Notes: generated by a model from the letters alone, not told the origin. 64,000 nt of DNA from Colwellia sp. MB3u-45 (GCF_014077005.1 NZ_JACGVC010000044.1:372001-436000), one strand, 5' to 3'. Positions 27,217 through 36,072 are shown, counted from the first letter of the stretch. Numbers and translations: made by a program.

Positions 27217-27878
27217 TAACTCTTAGTTGTTAGCGAAAAATAGTGCCTTTATTCAAGGTGTTTGAATACTTGTGAAATAATAAATGCTGCTGATAAAACG
27301 TTTTAAATGGCGTTTTTTTCATTAAAAGCCCCTTGTTTTTTTACCACTTTAAGCTAAAAAGATAATAAAAAAAAGTTCATGTTCGTGTCCTGGGATGTCC
27401 AGTCAGAAAGCATAGATATTACTCTAGAAAGATATTATATAAATATTACCGTGTAAACGTGACGCATTGTCATTACTGGACTACAGTTTATTATCAACAA
27501 TTAAACGCGTGAACTAGTCAAATAAGACAGGTTATAAATCCACTTCCCACACTTGATAGTTTTTAGTGTCGGTTGTCATGGTATGGGCACTTAAAAAAGT
27601 AAGGGCAATAAATAAAAATGGATGCAGTTCACTTACAGTCTTATGATGTTTGAAGTGCCAGACCTATTTACACTTTTTTATATAGAGAATTTTGACATCA
27701 TCATAAGCAGATGTGTTTTTTAAGGCTTAATTTTTTGGCTTACAAATTGTTTGAATAGCAGATTTAAAGGTAACTGTAGTTTTGTATTTTTATAGGGATA
27801 ATTTTCATAGCTGAACTGATGGAAGTCTGCGATTACTTATCTACAGACGAATAATTTACTTATATAGGGATTATCTAG
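27217..27878. other. Intergenic region before the matrixin gene
   Basis: No credible gene on either strand. It is AT-rich and contains the promoter side of the divergent matrixin gene. Nothing else was recognised. Confidence 0.45.
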
Positions 27879-28766
27879 ATGACTAACTTGAAATATATTT
27901 CTGTAAAACGTAACGCAATGAGTAAACTTCTAAGGCAAAAACGTAAAACCTTTGCCATTTGGGCTTGCATACTTGTGCTATTCACCCAGTCACAAGCTCA
28001 AGCTGGGTATATATTAAATGGTATAGAACCGGAAAGTTTTAGCATATTTGCTACTCCTACTAAATGGGAACTTGGCCCCAACACTGCACGAGTAAATGGA
28101 TTTCCGTCGTTAGGTGATGCTACGTGGAGCATAATGGGAGCAGGGCTGACTGAAGTTCCCGTTGTTGTTGATGCCTTCAATCATTTGGGGGTGACACAAG
28201 ACATCACGGCTCTTGGTTTGGGCTTATCGTCTTTTGAATCGATGATTGACAGTATGCTTAATCTTTGGGGTGATGTCTCTGGGTTTTCTAACTTGGGCCA
28301 GGTAACTGATAGCGGCTCAAATGTTGCGGGATCAAACGCAACAGGTGATATAAGAATAGCAGCCTGGAATATTGCTAACCCTAATACCCTTGCCCACGCC
28401 TTTCAACCCGGCACTGAGGCTATTTTTGGCGCAATTGGCTCTGTCGGTGGTGATCTGCATTTTGATGTTGCACGCAGCTTTGTAGATGATCCTAATGCCA
28501 ATAGTTCGACATATGACATATTTACCGTCGCACTTCACGAGCTTGGGCATGCGTTAGGTTTGGGACATTCAACCGTAGCCGGTTCGGCTATGCAAGCGGT
28601 TTATGCTGGGAGTCGGCGTAGTTTGTCTGCCGATGACATAGCTGGTATTAACTCTATCTACGGGCCAGCTCCTTTAGTTATCGATGTACCTGAACCATCA
28701 ACTTTATTGATTTTCGTTTTAGGCTTGATAGGTATTAGTAGGAGACATGTACGTCGTTTATTCTAA
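27879..28766 (+). CDS. Matrixin-type zinc metalloprotease with PEP-CTERM sorting signal
   Basis: 295 residues: an N-terminal export signal (FAIWACILVLFTQSQAQA), then a single protease domain with HELGHALGLGHS near residues 221-232, the HExxHxxGxxH zinc site of metzincins, and a downstream Met (SAMQAVY) fitting the Met-turn. The C-terminus reads VPEPSTLLIFVLGLIG, then a basic RRHVRR tail, a PEP-CTERM signal that exosortases process. The product should be a surface-attached or released peptidase. No exosortase or polysaccharide genes are in the window, so the sorting enzyme must be elsewhere. An inner ATG at 27918 is an alternative start. Confidence 0.88.
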   Translation: MTNLKYISVKRNAMSKLLRQKRKTFAIWACILVLFTQSQAQAGYILNGIEPESFSIFATPTKWELGPNTARVNGFPSLGDATWSIMGAGLTEVPVVVDAFNHLGVTQDITALGLGLSSFESMIDSMLNLWGDVSGFSNLGQVTDSGSNVAGSNATGDIRIAAWNIANPNTLAHAFQPGTEAIFGAIGSVGGDLHFDVARSFVDDPNANSSTYDIFTVALHELGHALGLGHSTVAGSAMQAVYAGSRRSLSADDIAGINSIYGPAPLVIDVPEPSTLLIFVLGLIGISRRHVRRLF

Positions 28767-29288
28767 CGAAGATGAGCACTGATTTAATTGCGCAAGGCAA
28801 ATTGACGAGGGTCACTTTGTAACAATTAAATTTGTTAAATTTAAAAATATATTGTCAGCTTTTTTTACAATACTGTTCATAATATTTTTATGGATAATTA
28901 AATTTGTACAAAAAAAAATTAAATTTGTACAAAAAATCAATTAAATTGTCGGTGCAACTTTTGCGTAAAAGTTTCAGCTATCAAAGGAGTTAGTTAGTAA
29001 AACGAAGTATAGTAAGTAGTAAAACGAACTCTATTAAATAAGGAAATTATTATGGTTATAGCTAATTTGTTTAACATGTAATTTCCTTATTAATGTTTAA
29101 TTATTTTTATCAATAAATTAAAGCATACATCAATTTATCTGTTATACGAACCTTGTTCGTATTTGGTTGTTAATGGAAGTTACTACAACGTTTTAACTAA
29201 ATGTAGACTATAGATAATAGCTTTATAATGAAATGTTAGATTGAAGTTAGTATGCTAGTTGTTATCACACCCAACACCCTGATCTAAA
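28767..29288. other. Intergenic region with direct and inverted repeats
   Basis: No gene seen. A direct repeat ATTAAATTTGTACAAAAAA occurs twice at about 28899-28938. A short AGTAAAACGAA repeat occurs near 28996 and 29019. The perfect hairpin at 29037-29091 is listed separately. Confidence 0.5.
29037..29091. repeat. Perfect 13-base inverted repeat with 29-base loop
   Basis: AATAAGGAAATTA at 29037-29049 pairs exactly with TAATTTCCTTATT at 29079-29091. The loop encloses a nine-codon frame (ATG 29052, stop 29079-29081) behind AAGGAAATT, which is probably accidental. Confidence 0.65.
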
Positions 29289-29903
29289 ATGAATATGGCC
29301 TCTACTTTATATTATATTTACGACCCTATGTGCAGCTGGTGTTGGGGTTATGCACCTACTTGGCATCGACTGCAACAAGAACTCGCGCCACATATTGATA
29401 TTATCTATGGGCTTGGTGGTTTAGCACAAGATTGCGATGAAATTATGCCAGACGAAATGCAACATTTTTTACAGCAAACTTGGCGAAATATCTCTGGGGA
29501 ACTTGGTACCACATTTAATTTTGATTTTTGGCGTGATTGTCAGCCAAGGCGCTCTACCTTTCCGGCTTGTCGCGCTGCACTTATTGCAAGAGCCAGCAAT
29601 AAAGAACAAAGCATGCTGACCGCTATTCAGCATGCTTATTATTTACAGGCCAAAAATCCATCGGATATCGATACCTTATATAAGTTAGCGATTGAAATTG
29701 GCTTGGACGGCAATGATTTTTTGCAACAAATGAACAGCCAGCAACTTGATAAGGCTCTGAAAAAAGAAATTACCCAAATGAGTATGATGCCGATTAACGG
29801 TTTTCCTGCGTTAGTTTTAGTTAGCAACCAAACGCTTATTAATATTCCCATTGATTATAAAGATTGGCGCAATAGTTATGCGTTAATAATGGCGAAACTT
29901 TAG
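29289..29903 (+). CDS. DsbA-family thioredoxin-fold protein
   Basis: 204 residues with DPMCSWCWGY near residues 12-21, the CxxC of cytosolic DsbA-like oxidoreductases of the FrnE/YwbO type. The helical insertion spans about 50-150 and the cis-Pro loop is NGFPALVL near 174. There is no signal peptide, so it acts in the cytoplasm. The substrate is unknown; close relatives are annotated only as DsbA-family proteins. It lies alone, with repeats on both sides. Confidence 0.88.
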   Translation: MNMASTLYYIYDPMCSWCWGYAPTWHRLQQELAPHIDIIYGLGGLAQDCDEIMPDEMQHFLQQTWRNISGELGTTFNFDFWRDCQPRRSTFPACRAALIARASNKEQSMLTAIQHAYYLQAKNPSDIDTLYKLAIEIGLDGNDFLQQMNSQQLDKALKKEITQMSMMPINGFPALVLVSNQTLINIPIDYKDWRNSYALIMAKL

Positions 29904-29952
29904 CTTCAAAATTTTTAAAATTAACTGCTCAACTTTGTATCAATAGAACTGT

Positions 29953-30310
29953 CCTAAAAGGTTTAAGTTTTTCCTTCTTGTTTTCTCATTGTTTCCTTCC
30001 TGTAAAAAATAAAATAATTCTCAGGGAGGAAAGCAGGAGGACGGCAGGAGAGGTAAAAACGCTGACTTTTTAGGTGGTATTTAATGCTAGTTTTTATCGA
30101 CTGTTCAAATTTTAAATCAACTTCGCATAAATATAGATGCCCTAAAAGCTTTAAGTCTTTTCTCCTTGTTTTCTCATTATTTTCCTTCCTGTAAAAAAAT
30201 AAAATAATTCTCAGGGAGGAAAGCAGGAGGACGGCAGGAGAGGTAAAAACGCTGACTTTTTAGGAGGTATTTCATACTAGCCTATATTGCCTGACTAAAT
30301 TTTAAATCAA
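29953..30310. repeat. Duplicated palindromic element, two copies plus partial third flank
   Basis: Two nearly identical stretches, 29953-30074 and 30141-30264, are each bounded by CCTAAAAG and CTTTTTAGG in inverted sense. Each encloses a hairpin of TTTCCTTCCTG and CAGGGAGGAAA (one mismatch). The flank AAATTTTAAATCAACTT recurs at 30107 and 30297, so the duplicated unit is about 188-190 bases. It looks like a MITE- or REP-type element duplicated in tandem. No frame is open. Confidence 0.85.
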
Positions 30311-30431
30311 CTTGATGTAAATACAGTAAATAGCCGTTAAAATACTGTTTTTTTGTAGTATGATGTGGCTATAAAAAAAAGACTATTCTTTGCTTTTTAA
30401 AAGTAAAAATAACAGCAAAATAAGGTTTCCT

Positions 30432-31502
30432 ATGACATACGCAGCAATTACCGGTTGGGGCAAATGCTTACCGCCCGCTATTCTTACCAATGATGATTTA
30501 GCAACGTTTTTAGAAACAGATGACCAATGGATAACTTCTCGCACTGGCATGAAAGAGCGAAGAATTTCTCATGTTACCGTCAGTGAGTTAGCCCATGTTG
30601 CCTGTGCGCGAGCATTAGCTGCTGCAGGTAAAACTGCCAAAGATGTTGAATTGATTGTTTTTGGCAGCACCACCTTTGATCAGATCTGTCCTAACGCAGC
30701 CTCCAATGTTCAGCGTTTACTAGGAGCTGAGAATGCCGCTTGTATGGACGTTAGTACAGCTTGTACTGGTGGCATGTATAGCCTAAGTGTTGCAACGTCT
30801 ATGATAAAAAGTGGCGTGGTTAAATCAGCGCTGGTTATTGGCGCTGAAACTATTTCGCCCATTATGGACTGGAGTAATCGTGATGTTGCTGTCTTATTTG
30901 GTGACGGTGCAGCAGCGCTTTACTTGGAAGAAAGTGTAGAAGAAACGGGTGTTATAACGCAAGCTTTAGGCTGTTATGGCGAATCTCGAGATATTCTTGC
31001 TGTTGAAGGTTGGGGCATGAAATATGCTAATAAAGGACGTTTGCTTGGGCAGTCTAATTGGGCGTTTTTAGGCCCAGAAATATTTAAAAAAGCGGTTTCA
31101 GGTATGGCGCAGGCTTGTGAAAAAGCACTTGCACAAGCGCAACTTAGTGCTGACCAAATGGCCAGTGTTGTTCCTCATCAAGCAAATTTACGTATTATTG
31201 ATACCCTAGTTAAACGTCTTAAAGTGGACAAAGAAAAGGTATTTATCAACATTCATAAATACGGCAATATGTCAGCGGCAACCACCTTAGTGGCCTTTGT
31301 CGAAGCGATAGAAGAAGGCTTTATTGCGAAGCAATCTTATGTGTTGCTTCCGGCCTTTGGTGGTGGTTTAACATGGAGCGCTCATGTGGTGAAATGGGGT
31401 GATAGAACGCACGTTTTATCAACGACCGATGTTGACTTACCTGAATGTAAGCAGTCTGGCTTGGAATTAGTTCAAGACATTATTGCTGGCAAATCTTTGT
31501 AA
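30432..31502 (+). CDS. Beta-ketoacyl-ACP synthase III-like (FabH-like) enzyme
   Basis: 356 residues from ATG 30432, chosen over 30390 because AAGG precedes it and the KASIII fold starts at once. The catalytic triad is visible: Cys111 in STACTGG, His in VPHQANLRI, and Asn in INIHKYGNMSAA. The ITSRTGMKERR segment near residue 34 is the family's ligand-binding start. It catalyses decarboxylative Claisen condensation of an acyl-CoA primer with malonyl-ACP. A C-terminal extension of about 30 residues (ending QDIIAGKSL) is unlike E. coli FabH. It is not in the plsX-fabD cluster and is followed by a thioesterase, so it is probably a second, specialised KASIII. Confidence 0.88.
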   Translation: MTYAAITGWGKCLPPAILTNDDLATFLETDDQWITSRTGMKERRISHVTVSELAHVACARALAAAGKTAKDVELIVFGSTTFDQICPNAASNVQRLLGAENAACMDVSTACTGGMYSLSVATSMIKSGVVKSALVIGAETISPIMDWSNRDVAVLFGDGAAALYLEESVEETGVITQALGCYGESRDILAVEGWGMKYANKGRLLGQSNWAFLGPEIFKKAVSGMAQACEKALAQAQLSADQMASVVPHQANLRIIDTLVKRLKVDKEKVFINIHKYGNMSAATTLVAFVEAIEEGFIAKQSYVLLPAFGGGLTWSAHVVKWGDRTHVLSTTDVDLPECKQSGLELVQDIIAGKSL

Positions 31503-31568
31503 AAAATAAATTTTTGTTCATCAGCCAACACTACTTTGAGTTGGCTGATAGCTATAATAAGGATACCT

Positions 31569-31958
31569 ATGCGCTTTTTATCTCGTCGGTTAATTTTGCC
31601 TAATGATTTAAATTATGCCAATTCACTCTTCGGCGGCAGGGCATTAGCTTGGATTGATGAGGAAGCTGCTATATATGCCATTTGCCAACTAGAAACAAAC
31701 TGTTTGGTTACTAAGCATATTGGCGCAATAAACTTTGAATCGCCGGCACAACAAGGTGACATTGTTGAGTTTGGTTTATCAACTAAAGCGGTTGGAAGTA
31801 CGTCGATTACCATTACGTGCATTATGCGTAATAAGGTGACGAAAAAAACAATATGTTTAGCTGATGATATCGTTTTTGTTCAGGTTGATCCTGAATCCAA
31901 ACAACCGATCCCACATGGTAAAACCTTGGCTTCTTTAACTGAAATTTTTGAAGGTTAA
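31569..31958 (+). CDS. Hotdog-fold acyl-CoA thioesterase (YciA-like)
   Basis: 129 residues from ATG 31569, with AAGGA close upstream; the frame also opens at 31536 but without support. The sequence RRLILPNDLNYANSLFGGRALAWIDEEAA is the acyl-CoA hydrolase hotdog signature, with the Asn and Asp expected at the active site. A segment near residue 53 (INFESPAQQGDIVEFG) matches the family. It hydrolyses acyl-CoA thioesters in the cytoplasm. It lies 66 bases after the KASIII-like gene and is likely cotranscribed. Confidence 0.88.
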   Translation: MRFLSRRLILPNDLNYANSLFGGRALAWIDEEAAIYAICQLETNCLVTKHIGAINFESPAQQGDIVEFGLSTKAVGSTSITITCIMRNKVTKKTICLADDIVFVQVDPESKQPIPHGKTLASLTEIFEG

Positions 31959-32169
31959 TGGGTTTGGTTAATCTAAAAAACCCTTAATAACTGCCTTTTA
32001 AATCATTAGAATTTATCATATCTACAGTCAACTCTATTTCGTTATTGCAGCGATAAAACGTAGCCTTATTTAGTGGTTTTGCTGTGGTAATATTAAATAA
32101 GCACAAAGCGCGATAAGTGAAGTAAATAGCAATATAGTGATGCAGGCGGTGTATTTATTTATTAGGTAT

Positions 32170-32201
32170 CTATCTGATCAGACGTTTATCTGATCAGATA
32201 G
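32170..32201. repeat. Perfect 13-base inverted repeat built of TCTGATCAGA palindromes
   Basis: CTATCTGATCAGA at 32170-32182 and its exact complement at 32189-32201 flank a 6-base loop, and each arm is itself nearly palindromic. It lies between the convergent thioesterase and small-protein genes. It could be a bidirectional transcript end, though a T-run is lacking. Confidence 0.7.
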
Positions 32202-32217
32202 TTAGCCGTTGTTGTGT

Positions 32218-32421
32218 TTATTCAGTTTCATCAGTGAGAAATTGCTGATAGCCATCAACAGCAAAATATCGAATAGATTTTTTTAGCGTGATCTTTTTCG
32301 CAATAAGTTGATCATTTCGATATAATTTTACGACCTGCTTTTCGCCATTTACATCACTTTGATAACCATGAAGTGGATTTTTTTGTAAGTTTTCAAATTC
32401 GGTTCTCATGATTAATTTCAT
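32218..32421 (-). CDS. Small uncharacterised protein
   Basis: 67 residues, basic, soluble. The sequence (EKQVVKLYRNDQLIAKKITLKK...YFAVDGYQQFL) looks like a small beta-rich domain. No family was recognised. AAAAGGA lies upstream of ATG 32421; ATG 32409 is an alternative start. It is not antisense to another gene, and the next gene on the same strand (PspB-like) lies about 100 bases away. Confidence 0.55.
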   Translation of the reverse strand: MKLIMRTEFENLQKNPLHGYQSDVNGEKQVVKLYRNDQLIAKKITLKKSIRYFAVDGYQQFLTDETE

Positions 32422-32495
32422 ATTAACACTTGATCCTTTTGGTCATGACCATCATCACCACCACCACCGTCATAATTACCAATAGCAAAATTTTT

Positions 32496-32537
32496 TAGCT
32501 TAGAGTCTGTAGCTTAAAGTCTGTAGCTTAGAGTTTA
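32496..32537. repeat. Three 14-base tandem repeats
   Basis: TAGCTTAGAGTCTG, TAGCTTAAAGTCTG and TAGCTTAGAGTTTA follow each other. The last overlaps the stop of the PspB-like gene. Confidence 0.8.
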
Positions 32538-32770
32538 TTAATCTCTTTTTGTACGCTATAGCCTTCATCAGTAACAATTTTTTCTAACACTTGCATACGT
32601 TCTTCAAGTGCTTGTACTTGTTTTGTCATCGCTACAGCTTTTTCATTACTTTGGCTGTTGTGGTCTAAGGTTTTGGTTTTAAATTCTAAATGCTTTTTGT
32701 ACATGTCGAATATCACCCCAAAGCCAACTGAAATAAATACAATTAACACAACCATCGCTGTACCTGACAT
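32528..32770 (-). CDS. PspB-like small membrane protein
   Basis: 80 residues from ATG 32770, which follows AAGGAG by 8 bases; the longer frame to 32815 lacks such support. One N-terminal membrane helix (AMVVLIVFISVGFGVIF) is followed by a charged coiled coil with QALEERMQVLEKIVTDEGY, resembling the C-terminus of phage-shock protein B (RIQALESILDAE). There is no pspA, pspC or pspF nearby, so a full Psp role is uncertain. It lies directly after the MTHFR-like gene on the same strand. Confidence 0.65.
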   Translation of the reverse strand: MSGTAMVVLIVFISVGFGVIFDMYKKHLEFKTKTLDHNSQSNEKAVAMTKQVQALEERMQVLEKIVTDEGYSVQKEINKL

Positions 32771-32851
32771 ATTTAAGTCTCCTTTACCTTGTAATTGAAA
32801 TAAATAATATTTCAATTAAGCATAGCGTATAACGATGAGAAAAATGCTTAA

Positions 32852-33829
32852 TTAATCAGTAAAAAGTCCACTGAGCTCTTGTTTAGCTAAATAATTATCC
32901 ATGGTTGAACGTAAGAGTTTATAAAGTAATATTGAACCGTCAATCTCTTCTTTACGGTTGGTTAAACTCTCAATATTAAGCCCTAAAGGTACTTTGTAGG
33001 GTAATACCGCATCAAGTATCTGAACTAAGGTATTGCTGCAAATTCTAATGGATTCGTATAACGGTCGCTCAGCATTTAAAATGCGTAAACTTGTTGCTTC
33101 AGGAACACTGACTCCTAACCACTCAATAAACGCTAAGGTTTTTTTACTGCCACAAGGAGAGAAAGTTAAAATAATACGTTGTGGCTTTATACCTTGTTGC
33201 TGACATTCAATGGCATAGCGCGTTAACATATCAATGGTTGCTTGGGCATTGTAAATGGCTTGAGAGATAAAAAAATTGCAACCTTGCTGGTGTTTTTCAA
33301 TTAATTTAACATGTTCGTTGCCTTTATTTGCATGGCGCTCAGCAATGGTAATACCGCCAATAAAAAAGTTGTTTTCATTGTTTACTAAGGTTTTATAAGC
33401 TTCGCCTAAAGGCAGGCTGATATTATTTTGCTGTGAAGGGCTTCCAACCAACACAATGTCGCGAATACCATATTCATGCCAGGCTTCATTAGCCCACTGA
33501 TTAAAAGCATCGCCGTTTGATTGCACGACACTCTTGTAAGTAATTACCGGCCGGTTTGACTTTTGCTGTAAAAGTGAAGAGTAAAGTCGAGGATCATGCG
33601 TCGACTTAAAAGGAAAAGGCCGTGGTTTCGAGGTCCGTGAATCCTCATTTTGAATGTCATAAACAATTAAACCGTCAAAATCGATGTCGCTTACACGCTC
33701 AAGTAATTTATCGGCAATGGTTGATACTTGCTCAATGGGTGTATCACTTTTAGGCGGGGTTGTGCCGATAAAGTAGACACCACGATTTACGTCGTTATAT
33801 CGTGCTCTTAACTCTGAACCGTTCTTCAC
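32852..33829 (-). CDS. Methylenetetrahydrofolate reductase-like TIM-barrel protein
   Basis: 325 residues from a GTG start. The stretch FFIGGITIAERHANKGNEHVKLIEKHQQGCNFFISQAIYN near residues 155-195 parallels MetF (GGxTxxERH...GNEH...GCDFFISQ). DGLIVYDIQNEDSR near 55 fits an early strand of the barrel. Overall similarity to E. coli MetF is low and the N- and C-termini differ, so this is a divergent relative. The substrate may be folate or another one-carbon carrier. It shares strand and spacing with the PspB-like gene. Confidence 0.65.
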   Translation of the reverse strand: MKNGSELRARYNDVNRGVYFIGTTPPKSDTPIEQVSTIADKLLERVSDIDFDGLIVYDIQNEDSRTSKPRPFPFKSTHDPRLYSSLLQQKSNRPVITYKSVVQSNGDAFNQWANEAWHEYGIRDIVLVGSPSQQNNISLPLGEAYKTLVNNENNFFIGGITIAERHANKGNEHVKLIEKHQQGCNFFISQAIYNAQATIDMLTRYAIECQQQGIKPQRIILTFSPCGSKKTLAFIEWLGVSVPEATSLRILNAERPLYESIRICSNTLVQILDAVLPYKVPLGLNIESLTNRKEEIDGSILLYKLLRSTMDNYLAKQELSGLFTD

Positions 33830-33984
33830 TATCGTTACTTCTTATTTAAGGTAAATTAATGGTCTTTAATAACAATTATCTTACCTTGTTGGATGATAAA
33901 AATCTGCGTTAGTCTAATAATAGTTTTATCAACATTATAGCTAATGTTGATAAGGCGGCGGGTTTAATACGTTAGCTTGATTTT

Positions 33985-34950
33985 CTATATCGATGCGGCA
34001 ATATCTATTTGATGAAGAATTTCATCTTTATCTTTTAATCGTTTGATATTGTTAAATAAGGTATCTGCTTGTGGGTATTGTAACTTTAAATAACGCAACC
34101 ATTGCTTTAAACGACTTGAAAAATAAAAGCTTTTATGACCTTTTAAGTCAAATTCACTATTACTTATTAACAACAAGCTTAGTTCAGACCAAGGCATAGG
34201 TTTTTCATCAAACTTAATCACATTGGCTAAGTTGGGTAGGGCTAATGCGCCACGCCCCAGCATTAGGTTGGGTGTTTGGCTCTGAGTTATACAGTTAGCC
34301 GCGTCACTTTTACTCCAAATTTCACCGTTAGCAAATATCTCAATAGCGTATTTTTGTCTTATTTGGCCAATAAAGTGCCAGTAAGCAGGAGGTCGGTAGC
34401 CATCTTGCTTGGTGCGAGCATGAATGGTTAATTGGTCAACTTGAGCTGATTCGATGGCACTAACAATTTCATCTAGCTTTGACGCATCGTTAAAGCCTAG
34501 CCTAATTTTCGCTGATAAAGTTGCATCAAGGCCAATGGCGGCTCTCATTTTAGCCATTATTTGGTAGATTTTTTCTGGCTCGTTCAGCAAAACAGCGCCG
34601 CCTTTACTTTTGTTAACGGTTTTAGCTGGGCAACCAAAATTAACATCAATACCGTGCGATCCCATGTCTAATGCCCTGACCGCATTTTCAGCCATCCAAT
34701 CGGGCTCTTGGCCGAGTAACTGAATTCTCAAAGGTGTACCACTTTGAGTTCTACAGCCATTCTCTAGTTCAGGACACATTCTTCTAAAAACATGCTCAGG
34801 CATTAAGGCATCAACAATACGAATGAATTCTGTTATACAAAAATCATAATTATTAAGAGATGTCAGTGTCTTACGCATTAACTCATCGGCAACACCTTCC
34901 ATAGGTGCTAAGATTATTTTTTTTACTTTGGTTTCTATTGGGGTATGCAT
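33985..34950 (-). CDS. dusC: tRNA-dihydrouridine synthase C
   Basis: 321 residues. It starts with the Dus FMN-barrel motif LAPMEGVAD. FCITEFIRIVDALMPEHVFRRMCPEL is characteristic of DusC rather than DusA or DusB. The catalytic Cys is in NFGCPAKTVNKSKGGA near residue 105. It reduces a uridine, U16 in E. coli, in the D-loop of tRNAs using FMN and NADPH. It stands alone. Confidence 0.93.
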   Translation of the reverse strand: MHTPIETKVKKIILAPMEGVADELMRKTLTSLNNYDFCITEFIRIVDALMPEHVFRRMCPELENGCRTQSGTPLRIQLLGQEPDWMAENAVRALDMGSHGIDVNFGCPAKTVNKSKGGAVLLNEPEKIYQIMAKMRAAIGLDATLSAKIRLGFNDASKLDEIVSAIESAQVDQLTIHARTKQDGYRPPAYWHFIGQIRQKYAIEIFANGEIWSKSDAANCITQSQTPNLMLGRGALALPNLANVIKFDEKPMPWSELSLLLISNSEFDLKGHKSFYFSSRLKQWLRYLKLQYPQADTLFNNIKRLKDKDEILHQIDIAASI

Positions 34951-35561
34951 ACGTTATTAGCTGTAATATTTGAGGCGGTAGACGTTATTCAATGGTGTTT
35001 TATTAAATACCTTATGCTGAGAGCAAGCTGTGTTCTCAACAGGCAACGCGCTTTAGCTGCCATTAATGTTGATTTACCCAAGGGTAATCATCTGGCAATA
35101 ATAACATTAAGCGCACCATAACAACTAAAAATAAATAGCAGGCTACTTATTTATCTTCTATTTTTTTTAGTATTAAAAATTGCTCAAAAAAATTAGGATT
35201 CCACCGGAAAATGACTCAGAGCTAATGTGGTTTGGTGCTAAAAAATTAAATGGCGTTAGTAAAGTTAAGTGAGCTTATCCTATGTTTAAGTACTATTTTC
35301 GACAAAGACAGAATGATAATCAATCATATTAACTACATTTTACGACCGAAAGTGGCTAATGCTGCAGTTAAATAGGTGAGTTTTTTTACTTGTGGTTTCA
35401 TGTTGATAAAGCTAATCTCAACGTTGTTGTAGATACAAAATTTCTTTAAATTAATGTAAAAATTTACAGCGCTTGAAATTTATTCACATCCAGTATGGTC
35501 TTTGTTAATAGCTGTACCTAGTAGATGTAGTATCTACATAAAAAATTAAAAGGAAAATATA
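34951..35561. other. Intergenic region before the HvfA-like gene
   Basis: No gene seen in 611 bases. The hairpin GTAGAT/ATCTAC at 35521-35537 lies just upstream of the HvfA-like gene, and GTAGATAC also occurs near 35430. A regulatory role is possible but unsupported. Confidence 0.45.
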
Positions 35562-35939
35562 ATGAAATTAATTAAAAAATCTTCAATTGCGGCTTTATTA
35601 GGCTTATTTGTATTAACTGTTGCGGCAACAATGCCAGTGCAAGCAGAAACTAACCCGTTTGCTGTGCAAAATGTCATGACTATAGTGTCTGCTGACGGTC
35701 ACGAGAATGGTAAGTGCGGCGAAGGCAAATGTGGTGAAGGTAAAGCCAAAACTAAAACCGAAGGTAAGTGTGGTGAAGGCAAAGCTAAAACCGAAGGTAA
35801 GTGTGGCGAAGGCAAAGCTAAAACTGAAGGCAAGTGTGGCGAAAGTAAAATGAAGACCAAAGCCAAAGGTAAATGTGGCGAAGGCAAATGTGGTGAAGGT
35901 AAAGCTACAAAAGCTAAAGAAGGCAAGTGTGGCGAATAA
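35562..35939 (+). CDS. HvfA-like cysteine-repeat peptide, candidate modified metal-binding RiPP precursor
   Basis: 125 residues with a Sec signal peptide (AALLGLFVLTVAATMPVQA, cleavage likely after Ala28). After a short linker, residues 49-125 are low-complexity with eight GKCGE units, at Cys52, 57, 70, 81, 92, 105, 110 and 123, separated by Lys/Thr-rich spacers. Six units read EGKCG. This fits the HvfA/bufferin class, whose EGKCG cysteines are converted to thiooxazole or oxazolone/thioamide groups by a DUF692 (MNIO) enzyme with a DUF2063-type partner, giving copper-handling peptides. Here neither HvfB nor HvfC lies next to it. It is monocistronic, with its own terminator. AAGGA precedes the ATG. 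The two long reverse frames over it are artefacts of the repeat. Confidence 0.8.
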   Translation: MKLIKKSSIAALLGLFVLTVAATMPVQAETNPFAVQNVMTIVSADGHENGKCGEGKCGEGKAKTKTEGKCGEGKAKTEGKCGEGKAKTEGKCGESKMKTKAKGKCGEGKCGEGKATKAKEGKCGE

Positions 35940-35994
35940 GCGCACCGCTTAGTTAATAAGTCTAACGTTTAGCCAATAAGCTTGATAGCATATT

Positions 35995-36022
35995 AAAAAC
36001 CACTTCACTGAAGTGGTTTTTT
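35995..36022 (+). terminator. Intrinsic terminator after the HvfA-like gene
   Basis: ACCACTTCA and TGAAGTGGT form a near-perfect stem, preceded by AAAAA and followed by TTTTTT. It separates the HvfA-like gene from the SDR gene. Confidence 0.88.
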
Positions 36023-36072
36023 AGTTTTAATGATTTAATATCAATGAAAACGTTTACATATAAGGATAGTCA

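Noticed and set aside
29052-29081. Nine-codon frame inside the 29037-29091 hairpin
   Set aside because: Too short to judge, with no regulatory partner downstream in the right place.
32446-32470. CAT/CAC triplet run suggesting a His-rich peptide
   Set aside because: No open frame with a start carries it; it lies in a 100-base gap between two minus-strand genes.
35613-35945. Long reverse-strand frames over the HvfA-like gene
   Set aside because: They arise from the repeated low-complexity coding sequence and encode Phe/Thr/Pro-rich repeats with no start signal.
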